A DNA stretch of 64,000 bases from Microvelia longipes (GCA_018340805.1 JACMZG010001908.1:32338690-32402689); one strand, 5' to 3'; positions 24,840 to 37,628 are shown, numbered from the stretch's first letter. Made by a program: numbers and translations. Notes: generated by a model from the letters alone, not told the origin.

Positions 24840-26408
24840 GTGATTTTGTGTTTCATAGTTTTGTTTATAATTCATTGTTTTACTACTTAGTAGTTACTAT
24901 AATCTGAATTATCATTAAATATCTTAAGATGAATTGTAGCAGTGAGTTATAAAATTGGATACTGCATCCTGTTAAAAAGTTATAATGAACAAATTCAATG
25001 TTATTTGTAATGTGTTGTGTTTTAAGATATTTATGAAGTATATATTAGAAATTCGTCGTTTCTTAAGTGTATATTTTTATATTTGCGAGTGTTATGTGAA
25101 GTATATGTTTATGTTCTTTGTATTTTTTACGTCTTATCATTACGTAAAATTGTGTCTCAGGTCTATTTATTTGCTTATCTATTTTGTGAATTTTCTTAAT
25201 TATTTAATTGATGATATTTCCTTAAGTGGTTCTTGCCACTTAGACAAATCACGTTGATAATATAGTGCAATATTAATATATTATGATGCACTAGAGATTT
25301 GTTTTATTATTTGACCTTTGATAATGCAACTAGTTATCTTATCTTGTTTTTATTTAATAATTTTTATATACTTTGTGGCTTAGGCTTGATAAATTTTAAA
25401 CAACTCTTTTCACTACCAAAGTATGTCATTTACATTTATTTGTAGGAAAAGTGTATTTCCACTTCACGCCTATAATTTTTATCAGAATCACACCAAACTC
25501 GATACGTATACCGAGATACGTATTATTTAAACCTAAAATATTTATTTGATGCAGCTCGGAATTGGGACTGTGATGCGGATAATGTATGATTATCCAGTAT
25601 GCATGATATGGATAGTGTAAAACACAGACATTTTTAAAAGAATCTATTAAGCACCTGTATACCAAATTAGAAATCTTTAGATAAAATAAAATGCGTTTAA
25701 ACTATAACTTTCTTCCTTAACCTTATCTATGTGGTTTAGTCATCACTGCACTTGCAAAATAGTAATGATATTATATAAAGAATTCGACATGACGATTTTA
25801 AAATTATAAAACTTAATTCAGCGATCTACTGTAATATTACACAGTCTATATTTCTTTAAGGATCCCCCACCCTCCCAAAAAAGTACGTTTCACGATAATT
25901 GTAAAATTAATTACATTATATTAAACTCATATTGTAAGTACAAGAGATTTTTGCTTTTGTCTCCTTTAAAAAGGGGTTAATTAGATTTAAGATAGTTCCA
26001 GTTTTTACTACATGTTTTAAAATTGTTGATTTGTTAATAGTACGTTCTTTTAGTTTATTCGTATATCTGAGCTGTAGTGACTTGCAATTCATCCTTCTTT
26101 CGTAGAGACAACTTGAAATGCCAAAGTCGTAAAATTATAGAAATAGTCTATGGATCATTTAATTTTTTTGTTGATATGTAGTAGCTTAAATGACGTCATC
26201 TTCTGTAATTTATTAGTGTTTGGTTAACTTTAAATGGTAAATAAGTAAATAAAAGATAACGTTCTTATATATTTTATATGATATTTAATAATCCTAAAAA
26301 TATTTATAGGATATTAAAAAAATATTTTCGGGCTCAGATAATATTTCTTGTTCCTTAATTACCTAAGTTTGAAGCTTTTTGCGCAAGATTGTCCCAATAT
26401 TTATTTTA

Positions 26409-27389
26409 CCTGAGGTTACGCTCCTCCCCCTAAATTTATTGACTTCCTGGCATAATTACTGAATTTCACTCTGGAAATATTGAAATAAAAGCTGACTTTT
26501 CTTTACTTTTCCTTTTTTCAATAACATCCGCAAACCCTTATTAGCGCCAATTTCTGATAAATATTGGCTAATATAAATATTAGGCCTTTTGCCTCTTGGC
26601 CGCTCCGCGGCCTCGGCTCTTCGCGCATCGCCCGTACACGGCCACATGGTTGTTGTCCTATATCAGTTTGTAATATTACTAGTTTATATTAGTGGCGTAC
26701 TGTAATGATTTTTCGTATATTTTCAATTATTTTTGTCAAAAACGTGATTTATTGACATTATGTTGTATATGTTAATAGATAAAATCGGAACTAATGCTGA
26801 TAATAACTTTTAAACTTCATATGTGTGTTAACCATTCATATTAGTACATGTGTATACAATTTTAGCTATATCCGACTATTTTTTTAGTTTCATGATTTGT
26901 GTCGAGTCATTATTGTAGCTTAATGACGTCACACATATTTGGTAAACAATAGGGTTCGGAACAAGGTCGATTTTCGTACCTAGTTTCAGTTCGATATAGC
27001 GTTCGAAAGTTATCGTGTCCCATAAACACGTCTAAGAACAAAATCTTGTACATTATATTACATGCATTCTTACACAACACAAGCATATATATCGGTGTGT
27101 GTGTGAACCTCAAAAATATTTATATATCAGTTAAATAAGTCCCCCCTCCTAAAAAATCACCTTCACCCTTTCCTCACTTCCAGGACTCCAATCTCATAAG
27201 CTCATTTTGTTTTGAAAATTCAGTAAAAAACTATATTTCGATACTTAACTTTTACACTTGTATAAAATACTTAAGTTTTTATTAACTTTAATAAAAAGTT
27301 TAATAAAATTTAAGTCAATATTTCTAGAGTGAAATTCTGTAATTATGCCAGGAAGTCGATAAATTTAGGGGGAGGAGCGTTACCTCAGG
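26409..27389. mobile_element. inverted-repeat DNA transposon, non-autonomous (about 980 bp)
   Basis: The two ends are inverted copies of about 70 bp (26409-26478 and 27320-27389), beginning CCTGAGGT and containing CTCCTCCCCCTAAATTTAT, with only a few differences. No transposase frame lies between them, so it is non-autonomous. A clear target duplication was not found, so the superfamily stays open. Inside are a GC-rich patch with the palindrome GGCCGCTCCGCGGCC (26598-26612) and a repeat fragment with a TGTGTGTG run. Confidence 0.8.
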
Positions 27390-28834
27390 GAAATTTGTAT
27401 TTCCAAATATGCATGGTAATATTCCTTAATTAGCCTCGGACCAACAAGCTACTTATGTTACTTTGTATTTACCTAATTATGCTTTTCCTACTAAGCTTTT
27501 GATGTCATTTATCTTAATTTTTATACTTAAAAATTTTATACGCCTAACTATGGCCAAACTAATGGCATTATTTTTATCATAATGGCACTACATTTTGTCT
27601 ACGGATTATTTTTAACCTAGTAAAATACATCTTGTATCCTTAGTTTTATTTTAATGTTGAGTAAACATTAAAAAATATCGAAAATGAAATTTTAAATCAC
27701 AAGAACTGGAATCTATATTATGAGGCATTGTGAACTCTTATGCCGGGAGTAAACTCTGAAAAAACCACTCTTAAGTTTAATTAAACACGAAATTACATCT
27801 TATTTTATTATAAACATAGATATTATATTTTATTAATTATTAAACGTATAATTATATTAAGTCATTAAGACACCATTTACAGCGTTCTTAATTTATCGAC
27901 ATATTTCAAAATTTCCGGTCAATTTGGTAGCAGTAAACTTTTTTTTAAACAATGATCCGGGCGTTATTGAAAGAAATGACATTTCATCATGATAATGATA
28001 AATAACGACGTTCGGAAATACGAAATACAAAACTAGTTTTTACTCTCGAGTTGCTTTAGTGTTCTCGAGTCAATTATACCTACATCCGTGGCCACCTTAA
28101 AACTTGAACATATTATTATCATTTTTTTTATCCAGATCTGAAATCAATAAGCTGCATCCCAGTATATTATTTTTATTTTTCCTTATCTTTACCTACAGTG
28201 TTTATGCAGGAAAAGTTGTTTGTTGTTTTTTTCACACTATTTTTTTTCACACTAGTGTAATTAAAAACTAAGGAAAAATGAAATATGAAATAAAAATTAT
28301 CATAAATTAGGATGTAATTATAAAAGTTCATTATTAAGCAAAATATTATTTTATTGAAAATAATGTATAGATTTAATGCTTCTGATAAACTTATTAAATA
28401 TTCGTATCACCTTTATAGATTCTTGTATTGTAAGTTACTTGTATTCTTGTAAGTAATTTTCTACTGCAACTGCTAAACTATGTATTTATTGATATACTCT
28501 ACAGTTAAAACGTTGTTGCCAATACTTTGCATGTGAGACTGAACAGTTTGTGAAAAAAATATTAAGAAGACTAACTACTAACAAGTGCACTAGTAATGTG
28601 ACTAATAAGTGACTCACTACTGTGACTCAAATTATTAATGAGTGTACAGGCAAAACTAGTTTAGTTTTATTTCTTCTTACTTTTATAACTATTTTTATTG
28701 CTAATTTAAATACATTGGTGCAAAAGAATTGTTTAAAAAATATAAACCGCAAACTATTCCGCAGTCCTTCAAATATGACGGAAACACAGTGGTTTTAGAA
28801 TTAGTCTTGTGTCATAGCAGGTACACTTTAAACT

Positions 28835-29575
28835 CTTATTCTAAATGAATAAGTTTTGGCAAAATATATAACCCTCTATGTTAATGATTACTGTGTAACT
28901 GTAACTTAATAATCATTTACTCTTAAAACACCCTTATTCTAAATGAACCTAAGTTTTGGAAAAATATATAACCCTCTATGTTAATGATTACTGTGTAACT
29001 GTAACTTAATAATCATATACTCTTAAAACACCCTTATTCTGAATGAACTTAAGTTTTGGAAAAAATGATAATCCTCTTTGTTAATGATTACTGTGTAACT
29101 GTAACTTAATAATCATTTACTCTTAAAACACCCTTATTCTAAATGAACCTAAGTTTTGGAAAAATAGATAATCCTCTATGTTAATGATTACTGTGTAACT
29201 GTAACTTAATATCATTACTCTTAAAACACCTTATTCTAAATGAACCTAAGTTTTGGAAAAATAGATAATCCTCTATGTTAATGATTTACTGTGTAACTGT
29301 AACTTAATAATCATTTACTCTTAAAAAACCCTTATTCTAAATGTACCTAAGTTTTGGAAAAATAGATAATCCTCTATGTTAATGATTACTGTGTAACTGT
29401 AACTTAATAATCATTTACTCTTAAAACACCCTTATTCTAAATGTACCTAAGTTTTGGAAAAATAGATAATCCTCTATGTTAATGATTACTTTGTAACTGT
29501 AACTTAATAATCATATACTCTTAAAACACCCTTATTATAAATGAACCTAAGTTTTGGCAAAATTTATAATCCTCA
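28835..29575 (+). repeat. minisatellite, 100-bp unit, about 7.5 copies
   Basis: Units begin with CTTATTCTAAATGAACC at 28835, 28933, 29033, 29133, 29230, 29331, 29431 and 29531, a period of 98-101 bp around 100. The copies are about 90-98% alike by eye. Most differences are single-base changes or one-base gaps in short runs. The array lies inside the gene 1 intron. Confidence 0.95.
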
Positions 29576-30409
29576 TATACGTTTAGATATTAATTTGATC
29601 AATCAACACGTATTTAAACTACCTATACTTACATACCTGTGTTTTTAGATTTGTTTACATGTATTCCTTATAAGTGTTTCTGACCTAATTTGTTTGTTTC
29701 TATTTAGTTTTATTTGTAGCTCGTACAATTTTTAAATTTATGGTCTAATTAAGAATATATAAAACTAATACTCAATCTTATTTTTATTAATCTTATTAAT
29801 AATCTTATTTTGCATCATTTTTATTATTATTCATTATTATTCAATCTTACTCAACCCATACATTAATATTATTTATTTTTATTTATAAAACTCTATCAAT
29901 TTCTTTAATTAGATTTTAAAGTTATAGACATTTGTATTTAAATTCAATTGCATCGAATTATTTACTAACATTAAGCTACAAATATATCAGTTCTCTTAAA
30001 ATAATAGATACAGATTTTTTCAATCTTTTTAAACTCACCGCATGTTTGGTAATTAATAGATTAAGCGACGGATTCAATTTAATGATGCTATTGATTTTTC
30101 ATGCCGCATTCGAATAAATTATCCACGCGTGGGCAAATGATTGTTGTGAAGAAACACAATTCTAATGAATTCCAAACTGAGAGTTTAGAATTTAAATGAT
30201 TAATAAATACCACAGGTACTTGATCAAGATACAGATCTTATATAAAACTTTATTTATTATTAAGTTATACATCAAGGTTTTATACAATTTAAATCTTTTA
30301 AATAGAATTTAAGAGTGACATACCTAAGCTGAGTCATGAGTTTTTGTTGCCCTTTTAAAAGCTTTTTTTGCCATGATGATAATATCATCATAATATCATT
30401 ATGTATTGT

Positions 30410-30530
30410 AGTAAATATAGTATGAAGTAATAATAAGTTGTATGAGTATATATAGTATTAATAGTATGAGTGTAGTATATATAGTATGATATAATATTGG
30501 TATGAGTATATATAGTAATAATAGTATAAG
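30410..30530 (+). repeat. low-complexity TATAGTA-type repeat
   Basis: TATAGTAT, AATAGTATGAGT and AGTATATATAGTA recur several times without a fixed period. Confidence 0.6.
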
Positions 30531-30832
30531 TCAAGTAATATTTTTCTCTTTGTATATTAGGTTTTTCGTTATACGATTATTTTGAGGCAACAAGATCTGT
30601 ACATAGTAAAGACGAATGATAAAGCACGTCTTCAACTTTAAATAGCTGTTTTTTTTTTAACTTAATTGATAATATTTCTTAAAATATTTTAAACATCTTC
30701 AAACGTTTAAAGGAAACGAGTTTTTCCGTAAATAATACCTTTACACAAAAAAAAACCTTGGAAATGACAACTTTATGGGATTAATTTTTTTTTCTGTTAT
30801 ATTACCTTATCACAGTACAACTAATTATTCAT

Positions 30833-31150
30833 CTAAATGTGTCGTATGCTTCATTGATCTAAAATTTTAAATGTGGTATGTGCTTTACCACGCTTAAATA
30901 TTAAATGTGTAATGTGCCTCTTTAGAGTAAAATTTTGAATGTGTCATATGCCTCATTACAATAATTTATGGAATGAAGCTATTTTTCTTTCCTCGTGACA
31001 GGGTAACTAATCATTTATTTGAATACGTCACGTTCCTTATTAGAATAAAACCGTGAATACGTTACATGCCTTTTTACAATAAAATTTTGAACGTGTCATA
31101 TGTGTTATTCAATTCAAATTATGAATGTGTCATTAGGGCACTTATTTATA
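30833..31150 (+). repeat. degenerate tandem repeat, unit about 34 bp
   Basis: Eight or so diverged units of the type TGAATGTGTCATATGCCTCATTA followed by CAATAAAATTT occur near 30836, 30870, 30903, 30937, 31020, 31054, 31089 and 31127. Confidence 0.6.
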
Positions 31151-31370
31151 TGAAAGTGCCTCATTAAAGTTTGTTATTTTTAATATATAAAAACATATTT
31201 TTTAAGTAATATTTATTTATTTTAAAGTAATATTTTATCTTTGTGAATTAGACTAATGTCTGTTGTAAACTAATGATGAAATTTTAATCATTAGTTTTGT
31301 TAAGTACAATTCATTTTAATAAGATAGTTATAGCAAGAAGTATGTATGGATACATCTGGGTAATAGTTGA

Positions 31371-32084
31371 TTCTGGCGCCGTGGTCCGCATGTGGAGCGA
31401 ATTTCCTTTGGATGCGTGTTTCCGTACTTAACAACAATCCTGGTTGGAATGATAATTTTTATAGTTTTTTACATTATATAAGTTTACAACTACTACATAA
31501 ATAATTCCGGCGCGGTGGTCCGCTGTCGGGCGAATTTCATTTAGAATGCGTGTTTCCGTGCTTAACAACCCATTTCTTGCTTAAGGTTCCGGTTCATGCT
31601 TTAGAACCTAAGCAGTTACTTAATTGTCAAGCACTGCTCGTAACCCATTTTGTCTGTATTTTTCAAAGGAAATGCGCTAAAACCTTTAAAGATAACTGAC
31701 TAAGCTTAATGATAAGTAACTAAGCTTTAAACTAGTGCTTACTTCTAACTTTAGAAGCATAGTTTTGTATAAACAACTGGATAATTATGTGCATTTCTTT
31801 TTAAAAATACAGACAAAATGAGTTACGAGCAGTGCTTGACAATTAAGTAACTGCTCAGGTTCTAAAGCATTAACCGGAACCTTAAGCAAGAAATGGGTTG
31901 AACACGCATTCTAAATGAAATTCGCCCGACAGCGGACCACCGCGCCGGAATAATTTATTTAGTGGTTGTAAACTTATATAATGTAAAAAACTATAAAAAT
32001 TATCATTCCAACCAGGATTGTTGTTAAGTACGGAAACACGCATCCTAAGGAAATTCGCCCGACATGCGGACCACCGCGCCAGAA
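31371..32084. mobile_element. foldback element B, nested palindrome
   Basis: The whole 714 bp is a near-perfect inverted repeat. The outer ends read TTCTGGCGC-GTGGTCCGCAT and its complement. A second pair of the same terminal motif (TTCCGGCGCGGTGGTCCGC) lies inside at 31505 and 31950, giving a palindrome within a palindrome centred near 31728. The outer arm includes ATTATATAAGTTTACAACTA, and the inner arm includes AAGGTTCCGGTTCATGC. The same nested order recurs at 51433-52164, so the composite moves or is copied as a unit. No coding capacity. Confidence 0.85.
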
Positions 32085-32544
32085 TTATCTTTTATACTTG
32101 CGGTATAATTTAGAAAAAGGAAAAAATAAAGAAATATATTTTGTATGAATGATTATATTGAGATGACCATCTTTATACTTGTTATTATTGAACGTTTATG
32201 GAAGGAAAGTTTGTGGATAATCAGTTTTTATAGTAGAAAGAAATAAACTTACTGACCCCCTTAACATTTGACACAAGACTTAATAATTAAATAAAATAAT
32301 TATCAAGGTGAATTAAATCTAATGAATTTTAAACTGTTACCACTATAGTTTATTTGTTGACTAATTATTAGAGACAATAATTGTGAATTTATTAGAGATA
32401 ATAAATAAAAAGTGAACCTTTCGTAGTTCAAATTGCAATTATGTTGTACTAATTTTATTTGTTTAAAAATGCATGAAAACTAACATTAAAATTTTTAAAC
32501 GTGGTGATTATCTTTCTTTTCCTTTTTGATTTATTCTTTTGTAG

Positions 32545-33947
32545 GCATTAAACCATCAAATGATCTACAAACATTAGACGAGTCAAACACAGAAATTGTT
32601 CCTATTCAAGAACCTCAGCATGAAAAAAGTTTGAGTCCCTATCATGAAGATTCTAAATTAGAAAAGCCCTATGAAAAACATATTGCTAAGAAATTTATGA
32701 ATAAAAAATCCTTAAAACCTGCTAGAGAACTTAAATTTTTGTCTCAGCATGATGATAAATTCAATGAAATTTCATCCGATGATTCAGACTATAAATCTAC
32801 TCCCAAATATGATGACCGTGCATTTGAGAAATTTAAGAAATCTAATAAACATCATGATTTAGTTAAGTTTGAATCAAAACAAAAAGACCAAAAAAAATAT
32901 GATCATTTTCATAGTAAAGACAAACACGGGGATTTTAAATTTGTTGAACATGCAACAGCAAAAAACAAAGGTCAGGATAAGGATCATGAAAACCAACATT
33001 TAAGTCATTTGAAGAAAAATAATCATGATAGAAATCGTGAAGAGCAACATTTAAGGCATAGAGACCATGAAAGAAGCCATGATGGTTACTATAGAGACTA
33101 TGATCAAAAAATAAACTATAATGTGCAAAATTTTGATCATAAAGATTCTAATGTAAAGCAAAAAGACAAGTCTTATATTCACCAAAACCATGAAAGATAT
33201 CATAATCGTTTTGATGTCAACCATAATGGCAAGAAGAATGATAATTTTAAAGGCAGATTAATTGAGCATGATGTAAAAATTTACAATTCGCAAAATATAA
33301 AAAATGGTAAAGAAAAGTTTAACCCTTTAAATATAGAAATGAATGATAATAAGCATGTTTTAAATAATATGGATAGTAAAGGAAGCAGAAGGGAATTGTC
33401 TAGGTCTGAAGAAAAAGACAATAACTTTTCTAAAGAATACAAACATCCAAATACTGGTAAATTAGAAAAGGATTTTATTGAACGTATAAAAAAGGAAACG
33501 TTCAAAATGAAAAAACATGCATATGAAAAGGAAAACTTGTATAAAAATAAACAATATGAAATAAAAGAAAGGAAAGAAAGAGTTAAGAGAGAAACAGAAT
33601 CTGATGAAAGTGACTACAGTATACATGATGGTGAAAGCGAAGAGACGACTGAAAAGGAAATTATAGAACATAACAATGACTTTGATGACGATATGATCAT
33701 AATACAAGATAAGTCCGAAGAGAAAACCCCCATTGAAGAAGAACCAATTCAGAAAACAAACGCATATGTGTCATGTAACGGTGAAACGGGCATGTGTCAT
33801 AGAGTGAAGCACAAAGACGTTGATGCAGAAGACGTCAAAGAAAATAAGGGAACTTATCATCATGAGAAAGCTGAGAACGATGAAACTTGGTTGAAATTAC
33901 TAGAAGAATCCATTAAACGAGATGGAATCGATATTGAGTATCATTAA
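32545..33947 (+). CDS. gene 1, terminal exon: secreted His/Lys/Asp-rich protein
   Basis: This exon follows a strong acceptor (32544) in phase 1 and encodes 466 residues to a TAA at 33945. With exon 1 the product is about 480 residues. No known domain was recognised. Residues (full-length numbering) about 20-240 are charged and low in complexity, with a His/Asp/Lys-rich stretch at about 116-242 (many HxxH, DHxN and KDK groups). A furin-type site RVKR lies at 359-362. The C-terminal part is acidic (about 363-415) and contains the only two cysteines, C424 and C431, in SCNGETGMCHRV, able to form a small disulfide loop. The whole looks disordered and secreted. Candidates such as a salivary, cuticle-associated or metal-binding secreted protein are guesses; no function is claimed. 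Codon use is AT-rich, like the window. Confidence 0.8.
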
Positions 33948-34795
33948 ATGTTTATATTTGTTTACAACTTATTTTCATACTAAGCCAAAGTGTGTAACTT
34001 CCTGGAAACTTTGTCTGTTTACCTATCCCTCAATTATATACCTACTTATTATTGACCCTACTTATTATTTACCCTACTTATTAATTAATAAGTATTAATT
34101 ATTATTATTAATTTATTTACCTACTTATAATTACTTAATTATATACCCTAATTATATTTTTACTTTACTCTGTAACTAGCTGTATTTTTTTTAAATAGTC
34201 ATTGCTGTAGTTCTTATGTTGTTACTTTAGGTTTATGTTGTTTATATTTATCAAAAACAACAGATTATGTTGTTGTTAAAATAATTATGTTACTATGTTC
34301 TTAATAACTGTGGATATGCTTTTGTATACTTCCATCTGAATATATTTTATAATCAAAAATTTGTTTGCCTTTCCTAAATATTATTACTTAAAAATGTAAC
34401 TGTTATTTACTAGGTTTTTGGGGTAAGGTTTTTCTTTTTGAAAAAAATTATGAAATGTTTATTTTATTTGTAAATAACTATCTGATTAATTTATTGTGTT
34501 TGGTTTTCTATTATAAAGGAGGTACATTTTTTACTACAACTTTGTAATTAGATTTTATTCATTAGAATGTAAGGTTTAATAATATTTTAATACTAGTTTG
34601 AATAAGTGTTTCTTAATAATACCTTAAATTTATGTTTTTATTACAACTTTAATTACTGCCTAGTTCTGATTGTGTATTTTTGTTATAATTTAATTACTAT
34701 TTATTGTGAATGTAGGACATCAAATGTGTTATTTGGGCAATATATAAATTTTATATTTTGTTGTGAATTTTATTTATAATATTAATAATTAAGTA

Positions 34796-34801
34796 AATAA
34801 A
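34796..34801 (+). promoter_or_regulatory. possible polyadenylation signal of gene 1
   Basis: AATAAA lies 849 bp after the stop codon in an A-rich context. It is the first exact signal I saw downstream; nearer variants exist. Confidence 0.45.
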
Positions 34802-36810
34802 AAAATTAAAATCTTTACTTATTTTTATTAAGAGTGTCCCCCAAGTCTCGAATTGATTTAGTTATTCCCCACTCCTTCTATGGAACCTGTCTTATCAGTA
34901 TAATTTTCTATTGAAAATTCGCTAAAAAAATCAATACGGAATATCCAAAATTATTCAAATCTTTTAAACCCCTATTACAAAAATAACTCACTTTACCCCA
35001 AAAATAGGCAAAATTCAACCCAAATCTAATTCTATGACTTAAAATTTCTTAGGTTGGCACAAAACAAATTATTTATATTCACGCCAATGATTAATTTAAA
35101 AAATCTTTAATGCTAACATTTAGCAAATGTTAGTAATGCTGTATTTATATATGTATAATCCTTGATTGTAGTATTTTTATTATACACATGGTATAAAACA
35201 TATATTATTAATAATTTTGCCGACTCTTAAGTTATACAGCCTCTGCGCTACATTAGTATTGCCCTGTATCTGTTTGTCGTATAAATAGTTTTGGGATGTG
35301 GCCAAGTTGTGGTACGTTTTTTTATTGCCACTATAAGCCACTATTTGTTAACTTAAAAATTTATTTGTCAAACAATGAAATTGGAAACTAATGCTAATAA
35401 GGACAATATTTAAACATGGCCTGTTTATTTGTCTAATTTAGTAGTATGTGTGTACTATGGGGGAGCTTGATTTTTGAATTGTTAGATTTTAAATTATGTT
35501 ATATATTTTGTTATAAATAAGCTCAAAGACTCAACTTTTACGAGCTTTTGGATCTAAATTGATCATTTTTTAATTATATTCTTCAAGAATATTTAGAATA
35601 TACCTTGAAAAGTGTAAATTTACTTGACTTTTTAGGTTTTATGACCAAATCCTAACTCAATTCATTTGATATATATCTATGGTTTATTTCTATATATTTT
35701 TTTCATTTTAGTTTTTATTTTATTTTTGGTAAATATTAAAAACGGAGTCATATTTATTAAATAACGTCATACTTATTTTTGAAAAAATTAATGAATGTAC
35801 TTTTTATAAATAAATTTTGAACTATGTTTCATTCTGATCCAAGAAAGTATTTTAATGTTGAGCTTTTTTCTACGCTCAGTAATTTTTCAGACATCTTATC
35901 TTATACCAAGATTCGTTTTGATGTGAGAAAGTCGTTATCGTGTGCCATAGGCTAAAGTAAAAACATGCTATATATATATATCCAAGTTCCTGAAAACTTA
36001 CGATGTTTTTTGCGACAGGCTATCGCTAGGCGTTTGGCTAAGAGGCAAAGACGTTTCTTTTAAAACTATACCTTATCATGTCTTTGCTATTGTTATACTT
36101 AATAATCCCTACTTGTTTTGAAGCGAATTTATTTTACATAAATTCGCTAATGTTACGAATTTACAGGTATATTAAGAATAACTCCTTAAGAAATGTACAC
36201 TAAACTTTTCTTAGTACATTTGTCTGACTAATTAGATTAAGGAGAAGCGTAGAAAAGATTTTTGGCTAAATCTACTTTAAATAATACTAAATTTCAAGTG
36301 GCTACATGCCTAAAAATAAAATATAGGAGACATTTGGCATAATCTAGATATTATTTAGTACGAATTCGAGTATTTACTTGCGAAAAATTTTCATCTTGTT
36401 TTCATTTTTAAAATAAATTGTCAACAGACCATTTTTTTAATGACTGTCTAACTACGAGAATGTCTACTATCAGATCTTGTTAAATTTAACGTAAAGCTCC
36501 ATATGCTCATTAAAGCACATGTTTTAAATTTCGTTATCTGCAATCTATTGTACAATTCATTGGGTCATTAATACTTTTTTAAGTTAAATAAAAGTTATTT
36601 TAAGTAGACTTTAAAAATAATTTAATACTCGTAGTGTAATGGATGATTAGTTTACGACGTCAAAATTGGTTCTGAAGGCTAAAATAAACAGGGTATCAAA
36701 CAAATGTATTTTTTGGCCCAGGGTTTCATTCTTGTCTATTGATGGTATTTATTTGACACTCTTTGGTATCGATCGTATTAAGAATTATTATTATCTTTGA
36801 TTATTTAAAG
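34802..36810. other. gene-free DNA between gene 1 and the SINE
   Basis: No exon or RNA gene was recognised. Short hydrophobic frames occur (for example ATG at 35855 and 36194), but their only GT donors are not phase 1, so they do not suit the acceptor at 40457. Confidence 0.4.
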
Positions 36811-36820
36811 ATAATAAAGC

Positions 36821-37055
36821 GAGGTCGTTAAGGCGTTAGTCTTTACACTGACCTTTGACACCCACGGAGGTCTGGGGTTCGCATCCCAAGTTACGCTCTC
36901 AGTTTATAGAAGATTATTGTTTAGATATATTACCGCCAACTTTAGAATTCACTTTGAGCGTAACAGTTGCTACTACCACCCGAGGTGGTTCCCGCAGGGG
37001 TTATCCCTGATGAGCCGCAAGGCTCTAAACGGGTATTATTATTATTATTATTATT
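36821..37055 (+). repeat. SINE family D, best copy
   Basis: The head is tRNA-like: GAGGTCGTTAAGGCGTTAGT (A box) and GGGGTTCGCATCCC (B box), the internal pol III promoter of tRNA-derived SINEs. A body follows with CACCCGAGGTGGTTCCCGC and GAGCCGCAAGGCTCTAAACG, then a tail of seven or more ATT units. Copies at 18785 and 23660 are inverted, and a 3' scrap is at 19823. Confidence 0.85.
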
Positions 37056-37206
37056 TAAAAAGCCATTATAGGATGTAGCAAGCCAAATTAATCTAAACTC
37101 ATGTTAAAAGTTTAACGCATTGTAAGGGGGGATATAGTTTTATATTTTATAAAAGTATAGTATACTATAGACAGTGAGTTACCTTATAGATTTAGAAAGA
37201 GAAAAA

Positions 37207-37628
37207 GATGTGGCACAGTGGTCCGCAAGCCATGCGAACATTCCTTTAGAATGTTTTTTGCGCTCTAATACAGTTCTTAGGTTTCAGTTTATGATTCATG
37301 GTCAGAGCAGTAGCACTTTGACTTGTCGGTCGAATTGCATTGATTTTTCAAAGGAAATGCGCTTTAATATTTTGTAGATTAACATAAACTGAGATTTGCA
37401 TGACTGTCTTAAATAGTGTGCATTATGCAAAGGCGAGTAAAGTTTGGACAGCGTATGGTATTAGAATGCATTTCCTTTGAAAAATGTATGCGTATTGCTA
37501 GACAAGTAAAAGTGCTACTGTTTCGACTATAAAGAATGAACCGATAACCTGAACAAGAACTGGATTAGTGGAAAAAAGAGAGCATTCCAAAGGAAATTCG
37601 CCTGGCTTGCGGACCACCTCGCCAGAGC
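37207..37628. mobile_element. decayed foldback element B
   Basis: The ends resemble GGC-CAGTGGTCCGCA and GCGGACCACCTCGCCAGA. Inside are the AGGAAATGCGCT-like motif and inverted arms, but much of the sequence has drifted. The open frame at 37174-37377 lies in this repeat and is not a gene. Confidence 0.6.

Larger units (their letters stand above)
24840..32544 (+). other. intron 1 of gene 1 (about 7.7 kb)
   Basis: It is bounded by GT (24840) and by a long pyrimidine tract ending TTTTGTAG (32537-32544). It is AT-rich and holds the inverted-repeat element at 26409-27389, the 100-bp minisatellite, low-complexity and degenerate tandem arrays, and a foldback element. The open frames in it (for example 24985-25257 and 29932-30117) are AT-rich and lack family features. 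No further conserved exon was recognised. Confidence 0.6.

Noticed and set aside
24985..25257. 90-codon open frame just after gene 1 exon 1
   Set aside because: AT-rich, no splice or promoter context, sits within the proposed intron; chance ORF.
28835..29575. CRISPR-like array
   Set aside because: The repeat is a continuous 100-bp tandem unit without distinct spacers, in animal DNA.
32526..32544. Start of gene 1 at 32526
   Set aside because: The codon is TTG and the stretch is the pyrimidine tract and AG of a strong splice acceptor; the real start is likelier in an upstream exon.
33281..33707. Minus-strand open frames opposite gene 1
   Set aside because: They are shadows of the low-complexity plus-strand coding sequence.
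37174..37377. Open frames in foldback or family A repeats (also 37498-37683, 57375-57599 and 60754-60978)
   Set aside because: They coincide with repeat copies and are not kept open in the other copies.
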